5,973 nt of DNA, taken from the NCBI GenBank assembly GCA_964548535.1, contig CAZJRQ010000067.1:1-5973 (forward strand), in the 5' to 3' direction. The notes below the pieces were generated by a model, which did no database searches, was not told where the DNA came from, and worked only from the letters and a program-made list of their open reading frames with translations. Position 1 is the stretch's first letter. Each line of letters starts with the position of its first letter. This DNA comes from CAZJRQ01 sp964548535 (lineage in GTDB: Bacteria; Bacillota; Clostridia; Oscillospirales; Ruminococcaceae). Below are positions 1 to 5,919 of the stretch, one piece after another. The translations under genes and the position numbers were made by a program.

Positions 1-31
1 CAAAAAAGTGGAAAACGTGTTTGGTGTGTAC

Positions 32-60
32 TTGATTTATGAAAATTATTATGATATAAT
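32..60 (+). promoter_or_regulatory. Extended -10 sigma-A-type promoter of the lipoprotein gene
   Basis: A -35 box TTGATT (32-37) is followed by a 17-base spacer and a perfect TATAAT (55-60). TG at 52-53, one base before the -10, makes it an extended -10 promoter. Transcription should begin near 67, giving a leader of about 40 bases before the ATG at 108. A second TATAAT overlaps at 62-67 but has no matching -35. The promoter overlaps the ATG at 66, which argues that this upstream ATG is not the real start. Confidence 0.75.
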
Positions 61-107
61 ATATAATGTGTAACAAATTGAGAGATATGACAGATTGGAG
101 ATGTGAA

Positions 108-1205
108 ATGAAGACACCAAAAAAAAGATTGTTCGCCGTTTTACTGTGTACTATGATGCTCACTGCGTCATTTACTGCTTGTGATAAAGAAACAACAACG
201 CAAGTTACCAGTCGGGCGGAAACTAAAAAAAATAATAATAGTACCCCTGCGGCTACTGTTGAACTTAAGGAGTACTATTTTCCTAAGTTCATGGAGAAAA
301 ATGCTCAGCCTGATATGCTGTCGAATATGGTTTATTCGTCTTTTGATGCTAAGAGCATGGTTGTTAAGGTGGAGAAACAGCCGTTTGAAAAATATAAGTG
401 TTTAGAGATGTTTTTAGATGATTATTATACTTTCGAGGAAAATGGTTTTGTTGGTATTCTTAACAAATCTGGTGATGTTATTGTTGAGGCTGATAAGTTT
501 TCTTCGGCTGCGCTTGTTTCAAAAAATGTAGTGAAGTTTTCTTATTCTAAAGATTCTGGCAGACAGGACAAGTATTTTGATTTGAATAATCAATCATCTG
601 GGATTTTGGATGATTACAAGGTTTCTGAGGATTCTATTAAAATTAAGGAAACTTATGATGAGAAAAATGAAAAAAATGTTTATGATATTTCGCTTGACGG
701 TAAATCTATTTATCAAAAGCAGTGGGATTCTGTTGAGAAAATTGAGTTGTCTGATGTGGTTACGTCACGCAAGCCTAATTTGATTTACAAGACTTCTTCT
801 ATGGGTGAGTATTATTTTGTTACGTTTGATCAATATTATAATGTTAAGATTTATGAGGGCGCTTATGCTTTGATTAGGCTTAAGGTCGGCAATGTTTACG
901 GTGAATGCTATGTTCTTGACGCTGACGATTACGGCGAACTTAATAATATGATTACTAGTTTTGGCAGTGAAGATTATGTTACTAAGCCTAGCTCTACTGA
1001 AACGCTTGATTTTATTCAGATTGTTTTTGGTTTGAATACTAAGGATCAAGTTGAGGTTACTATTTCTTCTGACGGTTACTGCTTGACCGATACTCTTACT
1101 TATAATGACCAGCCGGCTAACAAGTATTTTTCGGTTTTGGATAAGGAAACTTTTGTTGATCTTGTAAACTGGGTTGGCAGCACGTTGTCAAAAGAATATG
1201 AATAA
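108..1205 (+). CDS. Predicted lipoprotein with a WG-repeat-like segment, function unknown
   Basis: This encodes a 365-residue exported protein. The start at 108 is chosen because GGAG (97-100) lies 7 bases upstream and because it gives a textbook lipoprotein signal: basic MKTPKKR, a hydrophobic core, and a lipobox FTAC with Cys25 as the predicted lipidation site. An ATG at 66 would lie inside the promoter and add 14 non-signal residues. After Cys25 comes a Thr/Asn/Ser/Lys-rich tether (about 26-52). The rest is predicted soluble, outside the membrane. Around residues 111-145 one stretch (GFVGILNKSGDVIVEADKF) resembles a single WG (KWG) beta repeat, in which a glycine-aromatic-glycine start leads into a 'K-G-I-V' strand. 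I do not recognise the remainder (Asp, Lys and Tyr rich, no catalytic motif seen). The gene has its own promoter and does not look co-transcribed with tepA. It could be a substrate-binding or envelope-stress lipoprotein, but the sequence does not say. Confidence 0.85.
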   Translation: MKTPKKRLFAVLLCTMMLTASFTACDKETTTQVTSRAETKKNNNSTPAATVELKEYYFPKFMEKNAQPDMLSNMVYSSFDAKSMVVKVEKQPFEKYKCLEMFLDDYYTFEENGFVGILNKSGDVIVEADKFSSAALVSKNVVKFSYSKDSGRQDKYFDLNNQSSGILDDYKVSEDSIKIKETYDEKNEKNVYDISLDGKSIYQKQWDSVEKIELSDVVTSRKPNLIYKTSSMGEYYFVTFDQYYNVKIYEGAYALIRLKVGNVYGECYVLDADDYGELNNMITSFGSEDYVTKPSSTETLDFIQIVFGLNTKDQVEVTISSDGYCLTDTLTYNDQPANKYFSVLDKETFVDLVNWVGSTLSKEYE

Positions 1206-1214
1206 TAAATTAAA

Positions 1215-1247
1215 TTTTTGCAAGTTGTTTGTATTTTCTTGCAAAAA
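1215..1247. repeat. Perfect 10-bp inverted repeat after the lipoprotein gene
   Basis: TTTTTGCAAG (1215-1224) and CTTGCAAAAA (1238-1247) are exact reverse complements around a 13-base T-rich loop. The repeat starts 9 bases after the lipoprotein stop and ends 14 bases before the tepA -35 box. The T-run is in the 5' arm and no T-run follows the 3' arm, so it is not a standard intrinsic terminator on either strand. It may be an mRNA 3'-end hairpin or an operator-like site for the tepA promoter. The pairing is seen; the function is not. Confidence 0.55.
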
Positions 1248-1261
1248 CACTGGCTGAGTTG

Positions 1262-1290
1262 TTGACATAATTTTTTGTTTATGTTATTAT
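1262..1290 (+). promoter_or_regulatory. Strong extended -10 promoter of the tepA gene cluster
   Basis: A perfect -35 box TTGACA (1262-1267), a 17-base spacer, and TATTAT (1285-1290) preceded by TG at 1282-1283. Transcription should start near 1297, which leaves an AT-rich leader of about 86 bases before the TTG start of tepA. I found no convincing riboswitch or attenuator fold in that leader. A weaker second candidate lies downstream (TTGCAT 1312-1317, 18-base spacer, TATACT 1336-1341). Confidence 0.75.
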
Positions 1291-1368
1291 TAATAGCGTT
1301 TGATAATATTTTTGCATAATTTTTTCTGGTTTGTTTATACTATTATACATATTAGGTATTTACAAATT

Positions 1369-1374
1369 AGGAGG
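1369..1374 (+). promoter_or_regulatory. Ribosome binding site that decides the TTG start of tepA
   Basis: AGGAGG is a perfect Shine-Dalgarno site. Its spacing to TTG at 1383 is 8 bases, which is optimal. An ATG at 1378-1380 is only 3 bases away and out of frame, opening just a 9-codon reading frame. An in-frame TAG at 1368-1370 rules out any earlier start for tepA. Confidence 0.85.
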
Positions 1375-1382
1375 AAAATGCT

Positions 1383-2162
1383 TTGGATATTGAAAATAAA
1401 GCTTTAAATGCGAGTGATGAAGATCAGGAACAGGAACAGCAAGAGGTTGCTGAAAATGCTTGCTCTGATGATTCGGGCGAGCAGATTGAGCAAATAAAGC
1501 AAATCGGCGAAATTGCTACTCCAAATGCTAAGCATCTTATTCACTGTTTGAATATTATCGGGCAGGTTGAGGGGCATTATATTTTACCGCCGCAAAACAA
1601 GACTACAAAATATGAGCATATTATTCCGGCACTTGTTGCTATTGAGCAGGACAGGTCGATTGAGGGTCTTGTGATTATTTTGAATACTGTTGGCGGTGAC
1701 GTTGAGGCTGGACTTGCTATTGCTGAGCTTATTGCTGGTATGAAAACGCCTACTGTTTCGCTTGTTGTGGGCGGGGGACACTCGATTGGTGTGCCTTTGG
1801 CTGTTTGTGCAAAAAAATCATTCATTGTGCCTTCGGCTACTATGACCATTCATCCTGTTAGAATGAATGGTTTGGTTTTGGGAGTTCCGCAGACTTTGTC
1901 TTATTTTGACAAGATGCAGGATAGGATTGTTAGGTTTGTGGTTGAAAATTCCAGCATGGGTGAGGAAAAGTTTCGTGAGCTTATGATGACTACTGGCGAA
2001 CTTGTTATGGACGTTGGCACTGTTTTGGACGGTGACACGGCTGTTGAGGTTGGTTTGATTGACAAGCTTGGCGGACTTTCGGACGCTATTGAATGTTTAT
2101 ATGACATGATTGAGAGCTGTGATGATTTTGATAATCATGAGCAGGTTGAAGAGGATATGTAG
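1383..2162 (+). CDS. tepA: ClpP-fold serine protease, TepA type
   Basis: This encodes a 259-residue cytoplasmic protein of the ClpP/crotonase-fold TepA family. The core runs from about residue 50 to 240. Visible motifs are the strand-turn NTVGGDVEAGLAIAE (101-115, compare ClpP 'N-SPGG'), the nucleophile Ser134 in GGGHSIG, and the catalytic-type His157 in TIHPVR. A late Asp (best guess Asp210 in MDVGTVLDG) and the closing AVEVGLIDKLGG (220-231) follow. The first 45 residues are a low-complexity, Glu/Gln/Asp-rich tail that I cannot assign. The start is TTG: no in-frame ATG exists before Met120, and starting there would remove the core. In B. subtilis the homologue sits beside ylzJ and spoIIIE and has been linked to spore outgrowth through degradation of small acid-soluble spore proteins. 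An older name refers to enhanced protein translocation. No Clp ATPase gene is adjacent. The family call is firm; the substrate is unknown. Confidence 0.9.
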   Translation: MDIENKALNASDEDQEQEQQEVAENACSDDSGEQIEQIKQIGEIATPNAKHLIHCLNIIGQVEGHYILPPQNKTTKYEHIIPALVAIEQDRSIEGLVIILNTVGGDVEAGLAIAELIAGMKTPTVSLVVGGGHSIGVPLAVCAKKSFIVPSATMTIHPVRMNGLVLGVPQTLSYFDKMQDRIVRFVVENSSMGEEKFRELMMTTGELVMDVGTVLDGDTAVEVGLIDKLGGLSDAIECLYDMIESCDDFDNHEQVEEDM

Positions 2163-2276
2163 ATGCTTTATACTATAATAAATTTTTATGATGTGCTTCG
2201 TACTGATGATATTTATGATGATAGTATGCCTAATCAGTATTTGGATGTTTGCACTAATCCTTACAAATTTCTTTAG
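2163..2276 (+). CDS. ylzJ: YlzJ-like small protein, apparently shortened
   Basis: This 37-codon gene begins with ATG immediately after the tepA stop (zero gap). An AGAGG site (2150-2154) inside the tepA end lies 8 bases upstream, so translational coupling is likely. The product starts MLYTIINFYDVL and ends CTNPYKFL. The MLYTI opening, the acidic middle with Tyr, and the 'TNP-x-x-FL' close match what I recall of YlzJ-like proteins, which sit between tepA and spoIIIE in Bacillus and are usually about 70 residues with a similar 'T-D/N-P-x-x-Y/F-L' motif near the end. Here the central strand region and the tail after that motif seem to be missing. It may be a natural short form or a decaying copy. 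The function of the family is not known to me. Position, ribosome binding site and motif ends together make a chance reading frame unlikely. Confidence 0.7.
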   Translation: MLYTIINFYDVLRTDDIYDDSMPNQYLDVCTNPYKFL

Positions 2277-2368
2277 TTTTATTTTCTGCTTTGATTTGAG
2301 CTAGCTTAGATTGAAGTGGATTACATATATTTTAGTTATCTTTTTGAGTGAAAGGGAAGTAATACATA
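2277..2368 (+). other. Spacer between ylzJ and uppP
   Basis: These 92 AT-rich bases hold no gene. They contain the small palindrome AGCTAGCT (2299-2306) and, near the end, the uppP ribosome binding site AAAGGGAAG (2351-2359, with GGGA 11 bases from the ATG). -35/-10-like words exist (TTGATT 2291-2296, TTGAAG 2311-2316, TATATT 2326-2331) but none are correctly spaced, so I do not call a promoter. There is no terminator hairpin, so read-through from the tepA promoter is plausible. Confidence 0.5.
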
Positions 2369-3232
2369 ATGAGTATTTTAAACGCAATTTTTCAGGCAAT
2401 TATTCAAGGTTTGACGGAATTTCTGCCTGTTTCTAGTTCGGGTCACTTATCTTTGTTTCAGCATTTTACTGGACAAAGCGGTGAGGGTGCTTTGATGATG
2501 TCGGCATTCTTGCATTTGGGAACACTTGTTGCGGTGTTCGTTGCATTCAAAAAGACAATTATCTCGCTTATTAAGGAATTTGGACTTTTGGTTAAGGATG
2601 TTTTTACAGGCAAGTTTAAGTGGAAAGAAATGAATCCGCACAGACGAATGATAATTATGCTTATTATTTCTACTCTTTGTTTGATTCCGTTTGCTTTCTT
2701 TAAAGACTGGTTTACTGGTATTGCTGAGGATGACAGCATTTTGGCTGAGGGACTTTGTTTTCTTTACACTTCTGCTATTTTGTTTATGTCGGATTTATGC
2801 ACTAAGGGTAAGAAAAAGGCTGGGGATATTAAAACTGGCGATGCTGTTACGGTTGGTTTTTTTCAGGGTGTTGCACTTCTTCCTGGTGTTTCTCGCTCGG
2901 GTTCGACAATTTCTGCGGGACTTTTCAGCGGGTTTACTAGAGAGACTGCTGTTCAGTACTCTTTCATTTTAGGTATTCCTGCTATTCTTGGCGGTGCTCT
3001 TTCTGAGGCTAAGAATGCTGTTACTACTAAGGCTAACGTTGATATTTTGCCTTGTATTATCGGATTTTTGGTTGCAGCTTTCGTGGGACTTCTTGCTATT
3101 AAGCTGGTAAGATGGTTAGTTAAGACGGATAAATTTAAAATTTTTGCATACTACACTTTCATTTTAGGTATTGTTGTTATTGTGATTTCTATTGTTGAAA
3201 AGTTTATGGGTCATACTATTATGTTCGTTTAA
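2369..3232 (+). CDS. uppP: Undecaprenyl-diphosphate phosphatase (UppP/BacA)
   Basis: This 287-residue multi-spanning membrane enzyme removes one phosphate from undecaprenyl diphosphate, regenerating the lipid carrier for peptidoglycan and other wall polymers. High levels of such enzymes give bacitracin resistance. Both signature motifs are intact. The first is Q13-x-x-x-E17 in QGLTEFLPVSSSGHL (13-27), including His26. The second is PGVSRSGST (172-180), with Arg176 matching the catalytic Arg of the E. coli enzyme. Position 13 is Gln where E. coli has Glu, an accepted variant of the (E/Q)xxxE motif. Hydrophobic segments occur at about 41-60, 94-111, 128-142, 160-172, 195-213, 226-250 and 258-276. 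The length is normal (about 270-290). It lies downstream of tepA-ylzJ and upstream of ftsK, so it joins wall-precursor recycling to a division gene cluster. The start ATG is supported by AAAGGGAAG upstream, with slightly long spacing. Confidence 0.95.
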   Translation: MSILNAIFQAIIQGLTEFLPVSSSGHLSLFQHFTGQSGEGALMMSAFLHLGTLVAVFVAFKKTIISLIKEFGLLVKDVFTGKFKWKEMNPHRRMIIMLIISTLCLIPFAFFKDWFTGIAEDDSILAEGLCFLYTSAILFMSDLCTKGKKKAGDIKTGDAVTVGFFQGVALLPGVSRSGSTISAGLFSGFTRETAVQYSFILGIPAILGGALSEAKNAVTTKANVDILPCIIGFLVAAFVGLLAIKLVRWLVKTDKFKIFAYYTFILGIVVIVISIVEKFMGHTIMFV

Positions 3233-3241
3233 TTGTTTTTT

Positions 3242-3266
3242 ACAGGACTGCCTTGTGCGGTCTTGT
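3242..3266 (+). terminator. Hairpin after uppP, possible weak terminator or attenuator
   Basis: ACAGGACTGC (3242-3251) pairs along its whole length with GCGGTCTTGT (3257-3266), using two G-U pairs and a 5-base loop. It begins 10 bases after the uppP stop. The following bases (GG then TATTTTATT, 3267-3277) form only a broken U-tract, so termination would be partial at best. Since I see no good promoter between it and ftsK, partial read-through would set ftsK expression. The pairing is certain; the termination role is an inference. Confidence 0.5.
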
Positions 3267-3297
3267 GGTATTTTATTATGATTATTTATGGTGGTGA

Positions 3298-5919
3298 ATG
3301 TTTGTAATGGCGGCTGCAAAGAATAAAACAGCTTCGAAAACTTCGACAAATACTAGGGTGAAAACTGCGTCAAGTGCTAAGTCGGCTAACACTAGTACTA
3401 AGGCTAAGTCTGGTACTGCAAAAACTCAGACTAAAAGCAGGCAGACATCTTCTGCAAAGGGTGGTAATATTTCTGCTGCTGAGCGTGAAAGCCGTAGGTT
3501 TTGGTCGATAATTCTATTTGGTTTGGGAATTTTTCAGCTGCTTGTCACTTTTATTCGCGGGGACAAGCTTTGGAATATGTTTTTTGAATTCAACAGGGGG
3601 CTTTTTGGAATTTCGGTTTTTCTTTTTGCTCCTTTAATTATTTATATTGCTTTTTTGATAGCTTCTGATAAATCGCAAAGCAGAATTATTGCGAGAGTTA
3701 TTCAAGGGCTTGTTTTTATGTTTTTACTTAGTGCTACGGCTCAAATTCTGTTTGTCGGAGATATTTACGGCAAGACTTTTATGCTAAAGATGAAAGGTCT
3801 TTACAATGACGGAATTCACTTAAGGGGCGGTGGAATTTTTAGTGCTTTGATTGGACTTCCTTTGCTTTGGGCGTTCAAACGCGTCGGCGGTGCGATTATT
3901 GTTTTGCTTTTGGATTTTACTTTTATTATGCTTTTAAGCAACATTACGCTTGTTGAATTATTTAGAATGGTATCACGACCTTTTGTCGGCGGATATAAGG
4001 CTGTTAATGAGGACAGAATTGAGAGGGCTAATCAGCCTCCTCGTGAGAAAAAGGAGAGGACTCCTAAGAAAAATGTGCGTTTGGATATTGCTAAGTATTA
4101 TCAGGATGATGATGCTGCACAGGGTGATATTGTGTCTGATTCTAATGGTGGTATTGATTTTGGCGATTTGGATTCTTCTGATGTCAAGGACGTTGATAAG
4201 GGTGAATTTGATGACTTGAAGTTTGATGATAATGACAAGAAAAAAGTCAGCGATAAAAAGAAGGAAAGCGACAAAAAGAAGGAAGATGAGCAGTCGCTTA
4301 AACAAATGATTCAACAGGCTGTTGCTAAGGAAAAGGCGGATATTGGCAAGTCGATTGATGATGATTCAAATGCTGACAACTCTAAGAAAGTGTTTATTGA
4401 TGAGAGCGGTCAGACTTCTATTTTTGAGGGCGGTGCTGAAATTCCGGCGTACACTTATCCGCCTGTAGATATTTTGAAATATTCTACTAATTCCGTTCCA
4501 ACTGAGGTGGCACAGAGAGAGATTGAGGAGAAGTCGCAGAAGCTTGTTGACACGCTTGAAACTTTTGGTGTTAAGACTAGGATTATTGGTATTCACAGAG
4601 GTCCGTCTGTAACTAGATATGAACTTCAGCCAGCGGCGGGTGTTAAGGTTAAGCAGATTACCAATTTGGCTGATGATATTGCTTTAAATCTAGCGGCTAA
4701 CGGTGTTAGAATTGAAGCGCCTATTCCTGGCAAGGCGGCGATTGGTATTGAAATTCCTAACAATCATCGTGACAGTGTTTCGTTACGTGAGCTTATAGAC
4801 AGTGAGGATTATCGAAAGTCTAAGGGCAAGCTGACTTTTGCTGTCGGCAAGGATATTGAGGGCAAGATTGTTATTGGCGATATTGCGTCTATGCCACACA
4901 TGCTGATTGCGGGTACTACTGGTTCGGGTAAGTCGGTTTTTACTAACTCGATTATTTTGAATATTCTTTATCACGCGTCACCTGAAGAGGTTAAGCTAAT
5001 TTTGATTGATCCTAAAAAGGTTGAATTTCCGATGTACAATGGTATTCCGCACTTGCTTATTCCTGTTGTTACTGAACCGCTTAAGGCGGCTGGTGCGCTT
5101 GGCTGGGCTGTGAATGAAATGATGAGGAGATACAAGCTTTTTGAGGCGAATGGCACTAAAAATCTTGAGGATTATAATCAGTATGTTGACGAAAATGAAG
5201 ACCCTGAATTGCAGTTAAAACATCTGCCGCAGATTGTTATTGTGGTTGATGAGTTTGCGGATTTGATGCTGGCGGCTAAGTCGGAGGTTGAGGAGTCGGT
5301 AATGAGGTTGGCTCAGCTTGCTCGTGCGGCTGGAATGCACATGCTTATTGCGACACAGTCACCTAGAGTTGACGTTATTACTGGTCTTATCAAGGCGAAT
5401 ATTCCTAGCCGAACAGCTTTGAGCGTATCAAACAATCAGGATTCGAGAGTTATTCTTGATGAGGTTGGAGCGGAGAAGCTGCTTGGTAAGGGTGATTTGC
5501 TTTACAAGCCTGTTGGAATGCCTAAGCCTGTTCGTATTCAGAGCGGATTTGCGTCGACTACTGAAATTAGAAATGTAGTTAAGTTTTTGAAAAATGAGAA
5601 AACAGCTGAATACAGTGAAGAGGTTATTCACGAGGTTGAGAAGAATATGCCTCAGGAGAAGGGTTCGAACAGCAGTGCTGAGGGGGTTACGGTTAATCCT
5701 GATGATGATTTGATTACGCAGGCTATTACTTTGATTGTTGAGACTGGGAATGCGTCAACGGTATTTTTACAGCGAAAGCTGAAGATTGGATTTCCTAGAG
5801 CGGCGAGGATTATGGATGAGATTGAGGAGATGGGAATTGTTGACCCTCAAGATGGTTCTAAGGGCAGAAAAGTGAACATCACTAAAGAAGAATGGTACGA
5901 ACGCCAATCCAGGTCCTAG
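3298..5919 (+). CDS. ftsK: FtsK/SpoIIIE-family DNA translocase
   Basis: This encodes an 873-residue septal DNA pump that moves chromosomal DNA through the closing septum (division, or forespore if the host sporulates). Residues 1-65 are a basic Ala/Thr/Ser/Lys tail. Membrane segments lie at about 68-86, 102-122, 130-153, 176-193 and 197-219. Residues 230-380 are a charged linker carrying a tandem SDKKKE repeat. The motor begins near YPPVDIL (387-393). It holds Walker A AGTTGSGKS (538-546, Lys545) and Walker B IVIVVDEFADLM (646-657, Asp651-Glu652). The C-terminal winged-helix gamma domain (about 802-865) is the part that reads orienting DNA motifs in this family. Odd point: the usual 'TQRPSVDVITG' reads TQSPRVDVITG (686-696). 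The start is uncertain: ATG 3298 is only 3 bases from GGTGG, while ATG 3307 (MAAAKNK) has 12 and may be the real one. FtsK and SpoIIIE cannot be told apart by motif alone; the tepA-ylzJ context favours a SpoIIIE-type orthologue. Confidence 0.95.
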   Translation: MFVMAAAKNKTASKTSTNTRVKTASSAKSANTSTKAKSGTAKTQTKSRQTSSAKGGNISAAERESRRFWSIILFGLGIFQLLVTFIRGDKLWNMFFEFNRGLFGISVFLFAPLIIYIAFLIASDKSQSRIIARVIQGLVFMFLLSATAQILFVGDIYGKTFMLKMKGLYNDGIHLRGGGIFSALIGLPLLWAFKRVGGAIIVLLLDFTFIMLLSNITLVELFRMVSRPFVGGYKAVNEDRIERANQPPREKKERTPKKNVRLDIAKYYQDDDAAQGDIVSDSNGGIDFGDLDSSDVKDVDKGEFDDLKFDDNDKKKVSDKKKESDKKKEDEQSLKQMIQQAVAKEKADIGKSIDDDSNADNSKKVFIDESGQTSIFEGGAEIPAYTYPPVDILKYSTNSVPTEVAQREIEEKSQKLVDTLETFGVKTRIIGIHRGPSVTRYELQPAAGVKVKQITNLADDIALNLAANGVRIEAPIPGKAAIGIEIPNNHRDSVSLRELIDSEDYRKSKGKLTFAVGKDIEGKIVIGDIASMPHMLIAGTTGSGKSVFTNSIILNILYHASPEEVKLILIDPKKVEFPMYNGIPHLLIPVVTEPLKAAGALGWAVNEMMRRYKLFEANGTKNLEDYNQYVDENEDPELQLKHLPQIVIVVDEFADLMLAAKSEVEESVMRLAQLARAAGMHMLIATQSPRVDVITGLIKANIPSRTALSVSNNQDSRVILDEVGAEKLLGKGDLLYKPVGMPKPVRIQSGFASTTEIRNVVKFLKNEKTAEYSEEVIHEVEKNMPQEKGSNSSAEGVTVNPDDDLITQAITLIVETGNASTVFLQRKLKIGFPRAARIMDEIEEMGIVDPQDGSKGRKVNITKEEWYERQSRS
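4249..4284 (+). repeat. 18-bp tandem duplication in the FtsK linker
   Basis: Two adjacent 18-base units (4249-4266 and 4267-4284) differ at a single silent base (GAT against GAC). Each encodes SDKKKE, at about residues 318-329. The copy lies in the disordered, charged linker between membrane and motor domains, where length changes are tolerated. Confidence 0.85.

Noticed and set aside
66..107. Upstream ATG at 66 as the lipoprotein start
   Set aside because: It overlaps the -10 region, has no ribosome binding site, and would put 14 extra residues ahead of a clean lipoprotein signal that starts at 108.
765..1049. Minus-strand open frames across the lipoprotein, tepA, uppP and ftsK genes
   Set aside because: They lie wholly inside well-supported plus-strand genes, have no ribosome binding sites or recognisable domains, and are explained by the codon bias of the sense strand.
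1215..1247. Inverted repeat as a standard intrinsic terminator
   Set aside because: The stem is AT-rich and there is no T-run after the 3' arm on either strand.
1291..1368. Riboswitch or attenuator in the tepA leader
   Set aside because: The leader is AT-rich and I could not find stable stems or any known aptamer motif.
1378..1407. Nine-codon ORF starting at ATG 1378 as a leader peptide gene
   Set aside because: Its ATG is only 3 bases from AGGAGG, too close for efficient initiation; no repeated codons or attenuator hairpin follow. It is kept only as a decoy in the start-site finding.
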